Source of the DNA: Hazenella coriacea
GTDB lineage: Bacteria; Bacillota; Bacilli; Thermoactinomycetales; Thermoactinomycetaceae
Direction of reading: 5' to 3'
Assembly (NCBI RefSeq): GCF_004341825.1
Contig: NZ_SMAG01000002.1
Location: forward strand, 248,001-312,000
DNA: 64,000 nt
Positions within the stretch are counted from its first letter, which is position 1; each line of letters opens with the position of its first letter. Shown in pieces: positions 9,040 to 19,315 of this stretch. The notes under the pieces were generated by a model, which searched no databases, was not told the origin of the DNA, and worked only from the letters and a program-made list of their open reading frames with translations. Both the position numbers and the translations under genes were made by a program.

Positions 9040-11925
9040 ATGGCACAAGAGAATATTGTGATTCGTGGTGCACGTGTACACAACTTAAAAGAGATTGATG
9101 TAACGATCCCTCGAGATCAATTTGTCGTAATCACTGGGTTAAGTGGGTCAGGGAAATCTTCACTCGCTTTTGATACGATCTATGCAGAAGGACAGCGACG
9201 TTATGTAGAGTCGCTGTCCGCGTATGCCAGACAATTCCTTGGACAGATGGATAAGCCAGATGTAGATGTGATTGAAGGACTTTCTCCAGCGATCTCGATT
9301 GATCAAAAAACAACAAGCCGTAATCCGCGTTCAACAGTGGGGACAGTGACAGAAATTTATGACTATCTGAGATTATTATTTGCTCGAGTGGGTCACGCAT
9401 TCTGTCCAAAACATGGTATTGAAATCACTTCACAAACGGTTCAACAAATGGTGGATCGAATTATGGATCTCCCAGAACGTACCCGGATTCAGATCATGTC
9501 TCCATTGGTGAAAGGACGTAAAGGAGAACATGTGAAGTTGCTTCAAGATGTGTCACGGCAAGGTTATGTAAGGGCACGGATCGATGGGGAAATTGTTGAT
9601 TTAGCAGAGGATATCAAGTTAGAAAAGAATAAAAAACATACAATCGAAGTAGTTGTAGACCGGATTGTAGTAAAGCCAGGTGTAGAAACTCGATTGTCAG
9701 ACTCCATCGAGATGGCACTTGGTTTATCAGAAGGTGAAGTATTAGTTGATGTAATCGATGGAGAAGAATTACTCTTTAGCCAAAACCTTGCCTGCCCAGA
9801 GTGTGGATTTAGTATCGATGAGTTGTCACCTCGGATGTTTTCGTTTAATAGTCCTTTTGGTGCTTGTTCAACTTGTGATGGCTTAGGCAGTCGTATGGAG
9901 ATCGATCCTGATCTAGTTATCCCTAATCCGCAACTCTCATTAACTGAGGGCGCGATTGATCCGTGGGCTAGTTCAACAAGCAATTATTATTCACAGCTTT
10001 TACAAGCCGTTTGTATTCACTTTGATATTGATCAACAAAAGAGATTTGTGGAGTTAAGTGATAAAGAAAAAGAGCTGATCTTATATGGCTCTAAAGAACG
10101 TTTTCCTTTTCGCTATACCAATGATATGGGCTTTACCCGTGATAGTAACGCTGTCTTCGAAGGGGTTATTCCTCATCTGAAACGACGTTATCGTGAAACG
10201 GCTTCTGAAATGATTCGAGAACAGTTGGAAGTTTATATGACAACCAAAGCATGTCCAACTTGTAAAGGGGCTCGGCTAAAAAAAGAGATACTCCATGTCT
10301 TGGTTGGCGGTAAAAATATGGACTATGTGACACGTTTGTCGATTGCGGATGCATTAGATTTCTTTCAACAACTTTCTCTCTCTGAAAAAGAGATGCAGAT
10401 CGCTCGACAAGTATTAAAAGAAATCAGAGAACGCCTTGGATTCTTAGTCAACGTTGGTCTGAACTACCTCACCTTAAATCGTTCCGCTGGCACTTTATCA
10501 GGTGGAGAAGCCCAACGAATTCGGCTAGCTACCCAGATTGGTTCTAGCTTGATGGGAGTCTTATATATTTTGGATGAGCCTAGTATTGGCTTACATCAAA
10601 GGGATAACAATCGTCTGATCACTACTTTGGAGAAAATGCGCGATTTAGGGAATACACTGATCGTCGTTGAACATGATGAAGATACGATGTTAGCGAGCGA
10701 TTATATTATTGATATTGGACCTGGGGCTGGCGCTCATGGTGGACAAGTGATAGCAGTAGGGACTCCTCACGAAGTGATGCAACATGAAAGCTCTTTAACT
10801 GGACAGTATTTAAGCGGGAGGAAGTTTATCCCCTTACCTATTGAACGACGAACTCCTAATGGAAAATGGCTAAGTATTTTTGGAGCCAATGAACACAATC
10901 TTCGTAAGGTGAATGTCCAGTTTCCACTCGGGCTTTTCACATGTGTGACTGGGGTATCTGGCTCAGGAAAGAGTACTCTTGTCAACGAGATTTTATTGAA
11001 AGCCCTCGCTAGACAACTGAATCGTGCCAAATCATTACCAGGAAAACATGAGCGGATCGAAGGAATGAATCACCTAGATAAAATTATCAGTATTGATCAA
11101 TCTCCTATCGGTCGTACTCCACGAAGTAATCCGGCTACTTATACAGGAGTATTTGATGATATTCGTGAAGTATTTGCCTCTACACAAGAAGCAAAAGTAC
11201 GAGGCTATCAAAAGGGACGGTTTAGCTTTAATGTGAAAGGTGGGCGTTGCGAAGCCTGCCGAGGTGATGGAATTATTAAAATCGAGATGCACTTTTTGCC
11301 AGATGTATACGTTCCTTGTGAAGAATGTAAGGGAAAGCGATATAACCGGGATACCTTGGAAATTAAGTATAAAGGTAAAAATGTAGCTGATGTGTTGGAG
11401 ATGACGATTGAGGAAGCCTTGGAGTTCTTTCAAAACATTCCTCGAATCAAACGAAAACTACAAACCTTATCTGATGTAGGTTTAGGATATATGAGGCTAG
11501 GACAACCAGCAACTACATTATCGGGTGGGGAAGCCCAACGGGTAAAATTGGCTTCTGAGCTGTACAAACGGAGTACAGGGCGAACCTTATATATTTTGGA
11601 TGAACCTACAACTGGTTTGCATATCGATGATATTGCCCGTCTCCTAAAGGTTTTACAACGTCTCACAGAAAATGGAGACACCGTGTTAGTCATCGAACAT
11701 AATCTAGATGTGATCAAAACTGCTGACTACATTGTGGACTTGGGTCCTGAAGGAGGGAGTGGAGGAGGTACCATCATCGCAACGGGGACTCCTGAAGAAG
11801 TCGCTGAAACCAAGGGTTCCTATACTGGACAATTCCTCGCTCCTATTCTAGACCGAGATCGTCAACGGATGGAAAAGTATATGGAGGAATTGGCTACAAC
11901 TCAAGAAGTGAGTACAGGTCAGTAG
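9040..11925 (+). CDS. uvrA: Excinuclease ABC subunit A
   Basis: DNA-damage recognition ATPase of nucleotide excision repair. It is a tandem ABC protein of 961 residues, the family's usual length. Two Walker A sites (GLSGSGKSS near residue 31 and GVSGSGKST near 640), two LSGGEAQR signatures, and zinc-binding pairs CPECGF/CSTCDG and [16 protein letters not shown] are present. It follows uvrB by 7 bases with its own GGAGGG site, so both are made from the SOS-controlled transcript. Confidence 0.98.
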   Translation: MAQENIVIRGARVHNLKEIDVTIPRDQFVVITGLSGSGKSSLAFDTIYAEGQRRYVESLSAYARQFLGQMDKPDVDVIEGLSPAISIDQKTTSRNPRSTVGTVTEIYDYLRLLFARVGHAFCPKHGIEITSQTVQQMVDRIMDLPERTRIQIMSPLVKGRKGEHVKLLQDVSRQGYVRARIDGEIVDLAEDIKLEKNKKHTIEVVVDRIVVKPGVETRLSDSIEMALGLSEGEVLVDVIDGEELLFSQNLACPECGFSIDELSPRMFSFNSPFGACSTCDGLGSRMEIDPDLVIPNPQLSLTEGAIDPWASSTSNYYSQLLQAVCIHFDIDQQKRFVELSDKEKELILYGSKERFPFRYTNDMGFTRDSNAVFEGVIPHLKRRYRETASEMIREQLEVYMTTKACPTCKGARLKKEILHVLVGGKNMDYVTRLSIADALDFFQQLSLSEKEMQIARQVLKEIRERLGFLVNVGLNYLTLNRSAGTLSGGEAQRIRLATQIGSSLMGVLYILDEPSIGLHQRDNNRLITTLEKMRDLGNTLIVVEHDEDTMLASDYIIDIGPGAGAHGGQVIAVGTPHEVMQHESSLTGQYLSGRKFIPLPIERRTPNGKWLSIFGANEHNLRKVNVQFPLGLFTCVTGVSGSGKSTLVNEILLKALARQLNRAKSLPGKHERIEGMNHLDKIISIDQSPIGRTPRSNPATYTGVFDDIREVFASTQEAKVRGYQKGRFSFNVKGGRCEACRGDGIIKIEMHFLPDVYVPCEECKGKRYNRDTLEIKYKGKNVADVLEMTIEEALEFFQNIPRIKRKLQTLSDVGLGYMRLGQPATTLSGGEAQRVKLASELYKRSTGRTLYILDEPTTGLHIDDIARLLKVLQRLTENGDTVLVIEHNLDVIKTADYIVDLGPEGGSGGGTIIATGTPEEVAETKGSYTGQFLAPILDRDRQRMEKYMEELATTQEVSTGQ

Positions 11926-12158
11926 TGTCCATTTACCCAAAGTTAAAAGTCGATTTTTGGTCTAAATGAATTTGTCCTACTACTTAGCTTTTTCGTAAGG
12001 CACAAATCTAACTTCTGATAAAATCGGCTTCAACGTTTTCGCTGATTCCACTACCACTATTAGATTCAGAAAATTAGAGTGATGGCTAAGGAATCACAAA
12101 GTGGGTACATTAAAAAAGCAAGGCGTTTTAACTCACCCGTAAAAGGAGTGGTTCAGGA

Positions 12159-12350
12159 ATGCCAAATAATAACAAGCTCGTTGTTCCTAAAGCTGCTGAT
12201 TCGTTGGATCAGATGAAAAACGAGATTGCTAATGAATTTGACGTTGACCTGGGAGCAGATACATCTGCCCGCGCCAATGGAGCTGTGGGTGGTGAAATGA
12301 CCAAACGCCTTGTCGCAATGGCTTCACAAATGCTGAGCCAAAAGAAGTAG
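12159..12350 (+). CDS. Alpha/beta-type small acid-soluble spore protein
   Basis: A 63-residue DNA-binding SASP that coats and protects DNA in dormant spores. The family's two signature blocks are visible: the EIANEFDV region with the germination-protease (GPR) cleavage site, and [16 protein letters not shown]. It is close to SspA/B/C/D but slightly short, so I give no single symbol. AAAGGAG is spaced well before ATG 12159. Expression would be from a forespore sigma-G promoter; no convincing one was picked out. The 11926-12158 gap holds only AT-rich sequence. A terminator follows directly. Confidence 0.95.
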   Translation: MPNNNKLVVPKAADSLDQMKNEIANEFDVDLGADTSARANGAVGGEMTKRLVAMASQMLSQKK

Positions 12351-12351
12351 A

Positions 12352-12384
12352 AGAAGGGGGAGATTACTCTCCCTTCTTTTTTAT
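12352..12384 (+). terminator. Intrinsic terminator of the SASP gene
   Basis: AGAAGGGGGAG pairs with CTCTCCCTTCT across a short loop and runs into TTTTTTATTT, directly after the stop codon. Confidence 0.9.
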
Positions 12385-12444
12385 TTCAAAAATAGATTTT
12401 CTAAAGTTTGATACTTGTACTAATTTAGTGAGAAGAACATAGAG

Positions 12445-12469
12445 TATAATTAAGAATGATTATTAATCA
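12445..12469 (+). promoter_or_regulatory. Putative -10 and Fur/Zur-like palindrome before ycgR
   Basis: TATAAT at 12445-12450 is followed at once by the palindrome TGATT-ATT-AATCA (12457-12469), in an AT-rich context resembling binding sites of the Fur family. A repressor here would cover the transcription start. No good -35 is seen. The link to a metal regulator rests on the His-rich loop of the downstream permease and is inference. Confidence 0.4.
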
Positions 12470-12498
12470 ATCATGTTGTATGGCCCATCGATGATCTT

Positions 12499-12555
12499 GA
12501 AACTCTTTTTTCAGCAACGCTCTGAGTGATGGAGTAGTTTTGAAAAAAGAGTTTC
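12499..12555 (+). other. 15-bp perfect leader hairpin before ycgR
   Basis: Arms 12499-12513 and 12541-12555 are perfectly complementary over 15 bases around a 27-base loop. The hairpin lies in the presumed 5' leader of the ycgR gene. No U-run follows, so it is not a simple terminator. It may be a stability element or part of an attenuator. Confidence 0.55.
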
Positions 12556-12603
12556 CTTGTTTCATTACAGAAAATGAAGGATCGATCCGTTTAGGAGGAA
12601 ACT

Positions 12604-13695
12604 ATGATTCGTTTGATTCGAAATTACTATGTGGAATTCATCATGGTTCTCATTTTGATTTCCTTTTTTTATTTACTGATGAATGGGTTTAGTTTGTTTA
12701 CTGAAATAGCTGATTGGACTCGGGGTTGGAGTGAGGGGGTTTCCCCGAAGCTTTTGAATCTATCTACGATTTTTCTCAGTATTTTTATCGAGGGTCTTCC
12801 TTTTATACTGATGGGTGTGTTTATTTCTAGTATCATTCATGTGTTTGTAAAGGAAGAAATGATCTGGCGATGGTTGCCTCAACACTCGTTAGTCTCTGTT
12901 CCACTCGCAGCGATTCTAGGATTGATCTTACCGATCTGCGAGTGTGGAATTGTTCCCGTTGCTCGGCGCTTAATCCAAAAGGGGTTGCCTTCGTATGTGG
13001 CATTTACTTTTTTATTGGCTGCCCCGATTATTAACCCAGTGACGATTGTATCTACATATGTAGCTTTTGGAGATAGTTGGGACATGGTGACGACCCGTTT
13101 ATTACTGGCTGCGGGGATTGCAGTTGTGATGGGTTGGCTTTTTCAATTAGTGTTTAAAAGCAGAGATGTTCTGAAAAAGGAGAAGGAACACACTACTTGT
13201 GATTCTGGTTGTGAGGGACACACGGATGCGATTCATACAGATCACAGTCATCAGCATGATCATAGTCATGGAGATTCTTGCGATGGAGATCATCAGGGAA
13301 AAGGAAAATGGAACCATACCATTTACCATGCAGTCTTTGAGTTTTTCGATATGGGAAAATACTTTGTGATGGGAGCACTCATCGCAGCTTCTTTCCAAAC
13401 ATTGATTGGGCTCAATGTGATTAAAAGCTTTGGCGAACAAGAGTGGTTGGCAGTTCTGATTATGATGGCTCTAGCTTTTGGTTTATCCATTTGTTCATCG
13501 GCAGATGCTTTTGTCGCTGCTTCTTTCCGTTCTTCTTTGGGAACAGCTCCAATGGCTGCATTTCTCGTTTATGGACCGATGATGGATTTGAAGAATGTAT
13601 TGATGATGCTTGGAAGTTTCAGAAAGTCAGTCGTACTCTTTTTCTTTTTGGGAACGACAGTATTAACCGTGCTCTCTGTCTTTTTGTTTATATAG
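12604..13695 (+). CDS. ycgR: Permease of the YcgR / UPF0718 (DUF318, ArsP-like) family
   Basis: A 363-residue inner-membrane protein with about eight membrane helices in two halves. Family motifs are PICECGIVPVARRLIQKG with LLAAPIINPVT in the first half and SICSSADAFVAASF in the second. The central loop (about 195-235) is strikingly rich in His, Asp and Cys (SHQHDHSHGDSCDGDH), as in metal-handling transporters. AGGAGG precedes ATG 12604. It is followed by its usual partner, a TIGR03943-type protein. Substrate is unknown; a divalent metal is plausible from the loop and the operator-like leader. Confidence 0.8.
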   Translation: MIRLIRNYYVEFIMVLILISFFYLLMNGFSLFTEIADWTRGWSEGVSPKLLNLSTIFLSIFIEGLPFILMGVFISSIIHVFVKEEMIWRWLPQHSLVSVPLAAILGLILPICECGIVPVARRLIQKGLPSYVAFTFLLAAPIINPVTIVSTYVAFGDSWDMVTTRLLLAAGIAVVMGWLFQLVFKSRDVLKKEKEHTTCDSGCEGHTDAIHTDHSHQHDHSHGDSCDGDHQGKGKWNHTIYHAVFEFFDMGKYFVMGALIAASFQTLIGLNVIKSFGEQEWLAVLIMMALAFGLSICSSADAFVAASFRSSLGTAPMAAFLVYGPMMDLKNVLMMLGSFRKSVVLFFFLGTTVLTVLSVFLFI

Positions 13696-13858
13696 ACCAG
13701 CAATGATTCGTTTTGCTAGTCATTGATTTCAACTTGAAATTTTTTGAAGTCGATGTGTTTCGCATTTACCTCATCATAAGGTTGATCGAGGACGAACATT
13801 GACTTCAGTACACTAGATAAATAGTAATGATTTCGAAAAGATTGAAGGGGTTGAAACC

Positions 13859-14641
13859 ATGGGAAGTTGGCTCCGGGCGGGACTCTGTTTTGGGATTGCC
13901 CTTATGTTAAGTAGTTTGTTGATTTCGGGTGAAATCTCTTTATATGTGAATCCACGCTTCAAATGGCTGATTGGGATTAGTGTCTTGTTGTTAATCATCT
14001 TAGGAACGGTTCAACTGTGGAATCTTCGTGGAGGAGAATTGCATCGTGTTCGTTTTTGGGGTTACTTTCTTGTTAGTTTACCTGTGTTGATTTATATTTT
14101 TCTACCTCCAAAGGTGTTAGATGCAAGTGTAGCACAACAGAAGGGGGTTACTTATGTATCTCCCAATGCGGTGGCTACTTCCTCTACCACAACTCAACCA
14201 AATGGGGGGAGCTCTGGTGAACCGGAGATTATGGATGTGGAAAATCCCTATAAGAAAATGATTCAAGAGATCAAACAGCAGCCTGTGATTACCCTTACAG
14301 AGAAAAATTATTCCGATTACATGAACGCAATCAGTTTATATCCTGAGGAGGTAAAGGGAAAAAAAATTAAATTGATCGGGTTTGTATATCGGGATGAAAC
14401 TCTAAAAGAAGATGAATTTGTAACAGGAAGATTTACTGTGACTTGTTGTGCCGCTGACGCCACTGTTGTTGGTTTTTTAACCAAATGGAATCAAGCACAA
14501 ACTTTGAAATTAAACCAATGGGTAGAAGTAAATGGTCAGTTGGACATGGTGCTTTCTGAAGGGTTTAATTTGCCGATCATCCAACTCGAATCGTATGAAA
14601 TGATAGAGCCTTTAAAAGACCCCTATATTTATTTTCAATAG
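13859..14641 (+). CDS. ycgQ: YcgQ / TIGR03943 family membrane protein
   Basis: The N-terminal 90 residues hold two or three membrane helices. The rest is a soluble domain (about 130-260) with the conserved GFVYRD and RFTVTCCAADATVVGF motifs, a Cys-Cys-containing OB-like fold typical of this family. It nearly always sits next to the YcgR-type permease and probably works with it at the membrane. A 163-base gap separates the genes and contains a long-range inverted repeat (13745-13756 with 13796-13807), so processing or a second promoter is possible. AAGGGG lies before ATG 13859. Confidence 0.75.
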   Translation: MGSWLRAGLCFGIALMLSSLLISGEISLYVNPRFKWLIGISVLLLIILGTVQLWNLRGGELHRVRFWGYFLVSLPVLIYIFLPPKVLDASVAQQKGVTYVSPNAVATSSTTTQPNGGSSGEPEIMDVENPYKKMIQEIKQQPVITLTEKNYSDYMNAISLYPEEVKGKKIKLIGFVYRDETLKEDEFVTGRFTVTCCAADATVVGFLTKWNQAQTLKLNQWVEVNGQLDMVLSEGFNLPIIQLESYEMIEPLKDPYIYFQ

Positions 14642-14659
14642 CTTATATATGGACTAGAT

Positions 14660-14703
14660 GCACCCCACAACTGTTTTTGGATGGTTGTTGGGGGTGCTTT
14701 TTT
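14660..14703 (+). terminator. Intrinsic terminator after ycgQ
   Basis: GCACCCC...ACAAC pairs with GTTGT...GGGGTGC and is followed by seven Ts. Confidence 0.9.
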
Positions 14704-14805
14704 AGGGGATCTACATATTAGTAATATTATGAGAAAATGATTTATTTGAAATGGAGAGTTAGTTTGCAAATGGAAGGGTAATATATGGATGAAGGAGGGA
14801 TTTGT

Positions 14806-15141
14806 ATGAGATGGGTTGCGAAACTACTTATTGACGGATTAGCGGTATTTTTATCGGCACAATTTATCCCTGGAATCGAAGTTTCGGGAATTGGTGTAGC
14901 GATCATAGCTGCTTTTGTACTCTCCATTATCAACATAGTGATTCGCCCGATCCTTGTGTTTTTAACATTGCCTATCAACTTTATTACCTTAGGCTTATTT
15001 ACTTTTGTGATTAACGCTTTGATGTTCTGGTTAACGAGTGCATTCATACCAGGATTTGACGTGAGTGGATTTATAGCTGCATTTTTAGGAGCTTTAATCT
15101 TAACAGTTGTTTCTTGGATGACCAATGCCATTCTAGACTAA
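14806..15141 (+). CDS. yvlD: YvlD-like phage-holin-4 family membrane protein
   Basis: A small 111-residue protein with four membrane helices, belonging to the Phage_holin_4_2 / YvlD group. The conserved RWVAKLLIDGLAV start, NIVIRPIL and FWLTSAFIPGFDVSGF segments are visible. An in-frame ATG at 14785 exists, but AGGAGGG at 14793-14799 sets the start at 14806. In B. subtilis yvlD is the gene before hprK; here a sortase unit has come between. The function in this family is unclear (envelope stress in the B. subtilis yvlABCD operon). Confidence 0.8.
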   Translation: MRWVAKLLIDGLAVFLSAQFIPGIEVSGIGVAIIAAFVLSIINIVIRPILVFLTLPINFITLGLFTFVINALMFWLTSAFIPGFDVSGFIAAFLGALILTVVSWMTNAILD

Positions 15142-15142
15142 A

Positions 15143-15170
15143 ACAGGTAGATTCCGAAGAATCTACCTGT
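15143..15170. terminator. 12-bp hairpin after yvlD
   Basis: A perfect 12-bp stem (15143-15154 with 15159-15170) with a CGAA loop begins directly after the stop codon. No T-run follows, so termination is uncertain. Confidence 0.5.
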
Positions 15171-15276
15171 CATAGGGAAGTCGAGTATGACTGTTCCCCA
15201 TTGGTCGTTAACTTTCATCTGTGAAAGGGATGGTTATCTAAGTGATCATTCCTTTTCAAATGGAACTTAACTTGAT

Positions 15277-15885
15277 TTATGAATCTTTAATCTCGACCAG
15301 CTCAGCTCGGATGATATACCGGTCAGGTGCTGCACCAACATAATTAAAGGGATAACAAGTGGTCAAAGATAGAACAGGGTCTTTGGATGGAACTATGACA
15401 GTTCGGTCTTCCGCATGTGTGACCCACGATTTTCGGATCTGATAGGTATAAGTTTTCTTGTTATACTTCACGTAGAGCTTATCTCCGTCCTGTAATTGAC
15501 CAACTTTCCGAAAAACAGTGTCACGATGTCCTGAAAGAACAACATGTCCAGTTTGCCCTGGTTTTACCGTACCATGACCATCATACATCCCCACACCTTT
15601 TTCAAGTGAATCTTCATCGACACCTCCAACGATGGGTAAGATGGCACCTAACCGTGGAATGTACAATTCACCCACCTGACCCTCTTGAAGAGGGGTGTCA
15701 GGGATCGATTTATCCCCTTGTTTTAATGTTGGAGCTTTGGCCGTGTCATTCCAATCGTCCGAAATAGATGTGGCCAATTGGGGATCATTGACACCAATGT
15801 TCATCTGTTGCCACCACTGGTAGCCGTTATATGCTAAGATAGCTCCCCCGACGATCATGAACAGCCAAGCCAGTTTTCGGATCAT
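15277..15885 (-). CDS. srtD: Class D sortase
   Basis: Membrane-anchored cysteine transpeptidase that attaches surface proteins to peptidoglycan. One N-terminal membrane helix (about 3-26), then the sortase fold: catalytic His in LSGHRDTVFRKVG, catalytic Cys in LTTCYPFNYVG, and the Arg in PDRYIIRAEL. Length (202 aa) and the TLTTC-YPF type motif fit class D. It lies directly downstream of an LPXTG-type protein remnant on the same strand, clearly its dedicated substrate. In B. subtilis class D sortase YhcS is used in late growth or sporulation. Confidence 0.9.
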   Translation of the reverse strand: MIRKLAWLFMIVGGAILAYNGYQWWQQMNIGVNDPQLATSISDDWNDTAKAPTLKQGDKSIPDTPLQEGQVGELYIPRLGAILPIVGGVDEDSLEKGVGMYDGHGTVKPGQTGHVVLSGHRDTVFRKVGQLQDGDKLYVKYNKKTYTYQIRKSWVTHAEDRTVIVPSKDPVLSLTTCYPFNYVGAAPDRYIIRAELVEIKDS

Positions 15886-15900
15886 ACATGAGATCCCCCT

Positions 15901-16715
15901 TTACTTTGTGGAACGGCGGGATTGGAATAAGGTGATCAACCCTACTAGAAGTAATAATCCACCCATTAGTACATAGGTTGGATAAGTCGTTGCAGTATGC
16001 GGCAATACTCCACCTGTTCCATTTGGTTGTTTTGCAGTATCTACGGGTGACTTAGGTAGATGTAGTTGATCTGGTTTTGCTGGTTGTGTAGGGGGTTCAG
16101 GTGTTTGTCCCTGATCTCCGCCTGGTTTTTGTGGTTGATCAACTGGAGGTTTTTTGCCACCATCTACAGTAAATTCTACAAAATCCGTGAACTCAAAGAA
16201 ACTACCATCTACATTTCCTTTGAAAACTGCCACTGCATAGTAATTACCCGGTTTGAGGTCAAATGATCTAGCAAAAGAGGCACCTTTGTGTTTTTTAGCA
16301 TTTGCCTTTGCGACTACGTTTCCTTCTTCATCAAGAACTCGGATTCGCCATTTCCCTTTTACGTCTGAAGTTGATCCAATCTCTCCCGTGATGGTTGTTT
16401 TTCCATCAGCATTATTCACGCCAATTTGAAAGTCAGGAAAAGTTACTTCAATGGTTTCACTAAGTTTAAGTGCTTTTCCATTTCCTCTCACACCATAAAG
16501 GTGACTTGAACAGAATATTGCGATGGACCATTGACAGGAATGATATCTGCAATCTCTTTACCTTCGTTTTCGTAAGATTTAACTTCCTTCCCATTCACTT
16601 GAATGGTCCAAGTTCCTTGGGCTTTTTTGACCCCTTTAATCTTACTGTATACATAAAGACCTAATTGGTCATGATCTAAAGGAATTAGATTTAATTCAAC
16701 ATTAAGCCGTGCTTT
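15901..16715 (-). pseudogene. Frameshifted LPXTG-type surface protein (sortase substrate)
   Basis: The intact 3' part (15901-16491, 196 aa) has an Ig-like repeat, a Pro/Gln-rich wall spacer, the sorting motif LPHTA, a membrane helix and the basic tail RSRRSTK. Upstream, another frame (16490-16715) encodes the preceding Ig-like repeat: GTWTIQVNGKEV through PSQYSVQVTF. It stops at a TGA exactly where the second frame takes over. Adding one T to the TTT near 16491 would restore VTFYGVRGNGKALKLSETI. No signal peptide or start with a ribosome site is found further upstream, where a stop interrupts at 16716. So the gene is broken or 5'-truncated, unless the sequence has errors. Confidence 0.75.
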
Positions 16716-16859
16716 CTACAGTATAGATTAGGAAAAACGGCGCTAATCAAGGCTGTTTCGCTTTCCTAACTATTTATTCGGAGGTGGGATATTTTTTAGT
16801 TACCAAAAAATATTTCTTTAGTTGTTAATAAATTTTTTTAATTGATATTTGGCGCCTTT

Positions 16860-16889
16860 TTGACAAAAAGACTCAACTACCTTTACTAT
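16860..16889 (+). promoter_or_regulatory. Promoter of hprK
   Basis: Consensus -35 TTGACA (16860-16865) and TACTAT (16884-16889) with an 18-base spacer. A G-C-rich hairpin (ATGGCGGCTGG with CCAGTCGCCAT, 16905-16930) lies in the leader before the start codon. Confidence 0.65.
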
Positions 16890-16967
16890 ATAAAAAAGCT
16901 GAGAATGGCGGCTGGAATCCCAGTCGCCATTATTACATCATGAGCCTGTTAAAAGGGGAAGATCGAG

Positions 16968-17903
16968 ATGAGTCGAAAAGTAACCTTGAAAGAAATTGTT
17001 CAAGAGTTTGACTTAGAGGTGATCGTGGGGTGGGACCAGCTAGATCGTGAAGTAACCGTAGCTGATCTATATCGCCCAGGCATTGAATTAGCAGGTTTTT
17101 TCACCTATCATCCTGTAGAACGTTTACAGCTATTAGGGAAAACAGAGTTATCTTTCATTCAGGAGTTAAGTAAAAGGAAACGTGAACAACGTTTACAGAG
17201 ATTGTGTGATCCTCAAGTCCCTTGTTTTTGTGTAACTCGTGATTATCCTGTACCTGAAGAACTACAAAGGGCAGCTTCACAAAAGGGCGTCCCGATTATC
17301 CGTACTGAACTGGCTACAACGAAATTTGGAAGTAAATTAACGAACTATCTAGAGAAACGACTTGCACCTGTCACAACGATTCATGGTGTCTTGGTTGATG
17401 TGTATGGTGTGGGTGTTTTACTGATGGGAAGTAGTGGAATCGGAAAAAGTGAAACAGCATTAGAATTAGTGAAGCGTGGACATCGACTGGTAGCGGATGA
17501 TGCAGTAGAAATTCAGCAAACCGGTGAGGGAACATTGGTTGGACATGCTCCAGAGTTAATCCGTTACTTACTTGAGATCCGGGGTCTTGGCATTATTAAT
17601 GTGATGACTTTATTTGGTGCAGGGGCTGTTCGTGACAAGAAAAAGATCTCGCTTGCGATTCGTTTAGAAGTATGGGAGCAGAGTCGTCAATATGATCGCT
17701 TGGGATTAGATGAAGAAAAGATGAGAATTATCGATACAGATCTTACTTTATTAACGATTCCCGTTCGTCCTGGTCGAAACTTAGCAGTTATTATAGAGGT
17801 TGCTGCGATGAATTTCCGGATGAAACGACTCGGATATAACGCAGCCCAACAATTTGTACAAAAGCTTGGACAGACGATCGAAGAGTCTGATGAAATCGAT
17901 TGA
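16968..17903 (+). CDS. hprK: HPr(Ser) kinase/phosphorylase
   Basis: Bifunctional sensor that phosphorylates HPr and Crh on Ser46 when glycolytic intermediates are high and removes the phosphate when inorganic phosphate rises. It thereby drives CcpA catabolite control. P-loop GSSGIGKS at residues 154-161, family segment [17 protein letters not shown] before it, and the [11 protein letters not shown] signature after it are visible. Length (311 aa) is typical. First gene of hprK-lgt-ppaX-yvoF as in B. subtilis; its likely target is the HPr-like protein at 42.5 kb. Confidence 0.97.
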   Translation: MSRKVTLKEIVQEFDLEVIVGWDQLDREVTVADLYRPGIELAGFFTYHPVERLQLLGKTELSFIQELSKRKREQRLQRLCDPQVPCFCVTRDYPVPEELQRAASQKGVPIIRTELATTKFGSKLTNYLEKRLAPVTTIHGVLVDVYGVGVLLMGSSGIGKSETALELVKRGHRLVADDAVEIQQTGEGTLVGHAPELIRYLLEIRGLGIINVMTLFGAGAVRDKKKISLAIRLEVWEQSRQYDRLGLDEEKMRIIDTDLTLLTIPVRPGRNLAVIIEVAAMNFRMKRLGYNAAQQFVQKLGQTIEESDEID

Positions 17904-18024
17904 TCATCAGTGCTTCATAGTAACTAGGTGGTTCAGGAGGGTTGGAGAAAGAGAAATCGAGTCATTTCAAAAACGATTCAAGTTGTAGTGATACAATCAT
18001 TTCCCAACCCTTTTTCTTTTAGAG

Positions 18025-18237
18025 TTATTTATTTAGCCAAAGCTCGCGACCTGCTCGACTTACTTTGGGTTTGGACCAGTGTGGAACATAGACAAACTGA
18101 ATGGATTCATGATAAAGACAACCCGGAGTTAGACAGTATCCTAATGGTCCTGAGATGGATACACTATTTTTTTGTCCACATTCTAAACAGTCGAAGATTT
18201 TGGAAGTTTCTTGGTTGATCGATTCCAATGTATACAT
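18025..18237 (-). CDS. Unknown 70-aa protein with CxxC...CxxxxC motif
   Basis: A small gene on the opposite strand between hprK and lgt. The product has Cys17-x2-Cys20 and Cys35-x4-Cys40, spaced like a zinc ribbon, followed by an aromatic, basic C-terminal half. ATG 18237 has a clear AGGAGTG site (complement of 18244-18250) with 6-base spacing, which supports a real gene rather than antisense noise. No family is recognised. A longer in-frame opening to 18384 has no ribosome site. Confidence 0.6.
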   Translation of the reverse strand: MYTLESINQETSKIFDCLECGQKNSVSISGPLGYCLTPGCLYHESIQFVYVPHWSKPKVSRAGRELWLNK

Positions 18238-18371
18238 GGGGATCACTCCTATGAGTATGACTTGTTTTTTCGGATGATTCGTTACTTTTCTTTCAGAAAG
18301 GATTTGAGTTACAATAGGAACGATTAGCAAAAGAATCTGATGATATTTAGAGTGGGAAGGGAGTTTGTTTG

Positions 18372-19298
18372 ATGACCCTTGCAATGGTTATAGATCCTGT
18401 CGCTCTTCAACTGGGTCCCATATCTGTCCACTGGTATGGAATTATTATGGGGACAGCGGCTATGCTCGGACTTTTTATTGCTATGAGAGAAGGTGAGCGA
18501 CGTCACGGCTTGGATCAAGAACTTTTTTTGGATTTGATGTTATGGGTGATTCCAGCCGCAATTATCGGTGCTCGACTCTATTATGTGATATTTGAATGGG
18601 AGTATTATTTTCAGCATCCCGGTGACATCATTAAAATATGGCAAGGTGGCTTAGCCATTCATGGTGGACTGATTGGAGCTTTTACAGCTGGTTACTTCTT
18701 TGTGAAAAAGTATAAGGTCTCATTTTTCCTTCTTGCAGATATTATTGCACCTAGTATTATTCTCGGTCAAGCGATTGGGCGTTGGGGAAACTTCATGAAT
18801 CAGGAGGCACATGGGGGAGAAGTAAGTCGCTCATTTTTAGAAGGTCTCCAGATTCCTGATTGGATCATTAATCAAATGTACATAGATGGTGTCTATTACC
18901 ACCCCACCTTTTTATATGAATCGATCTGGAACATCGTCGGGTTTGCACTATTACTTTTATTACGGAACTTCAATCCGCGGCGGGGAGAGGTTTTATTTAG
19001 CTACTTGATTTGGTATTCGCTCGGACGTTTCTTCATTGAAGGATTACGGACTGATAGCTTAACCTTTACAGGTCCCGAGTGGCTAGCAAGTCTGTTGCAA
19101 GTCTTATGGGCACCGATGAATGCCTTATTTGAACCTGGTATGATGGCGAGTGGAAACATTCGTGTTGCTCAACTGATCAGTTTAGTTCTAGTTGTTTTTG
19201 GAATTGCAATGATTATCTACCGACGTGTGTCAGGAAAAGCTAGTCAATCATATCGAGACGTTGAATCTAGTGAACAAGTAGATCTACAAACGAACTGA
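18372..19298 (+). CDS. lgt: Prolipoprotein diacylglyceryl transferase
   Basis: Integral membrane enzyme that transfers diacylglycerol from phosphatidylglycerol to the lipobox cysteine of prolipoproteins, the first step of lipoprotein maturation. About seven membrane helices. Hallmarks are [11 protein letters not shown], the Lgt signature [14 protein letters not shown] and [18 protein letters not shown] at 18355-18364 favours ATG 18372; a TTG codon directly before it is also possible. The lipoprotein nuclease at 45.1 kb would be one substrate. Confidence 0.96.
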   Translation: MTLAMVIDPVALQLGPISVHWYGIIMGTAAMLGLFIAMREGERRHGLDQELFLDLMLWVIPAAIIGARLYYVIFEWEYYFQHPGDIIKIWQGGLAIHGGLIGAFTAGYFFVKKYKVSFFLLADIIAPSIILGQAIGRWGNFMNQEAHGGEVSRSFLEGLQIPDWIINQMYIDGVYYHPTFLYESIWNIVGFALLLLLRNFNPRRGEVLFSYLIWYSLGRFFIEGLRTDSLTFTGPEWLASLLQVLWAPMNALFEPGMMASGNIRVAQLISLVLVVFGIAMIIYRRVSGKASQSYRDVESSEQVDLQTN

Positions 19299-19315
19299 GC
19301 AGTGAGGTGAACAAG

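Noticed and set aside
17928-18218. A 96-codon plus-strand opening after hprK
   Set aside because: Its product shows no family features and it lies antisense to the better-supported 70-aa Cys-motif gene.
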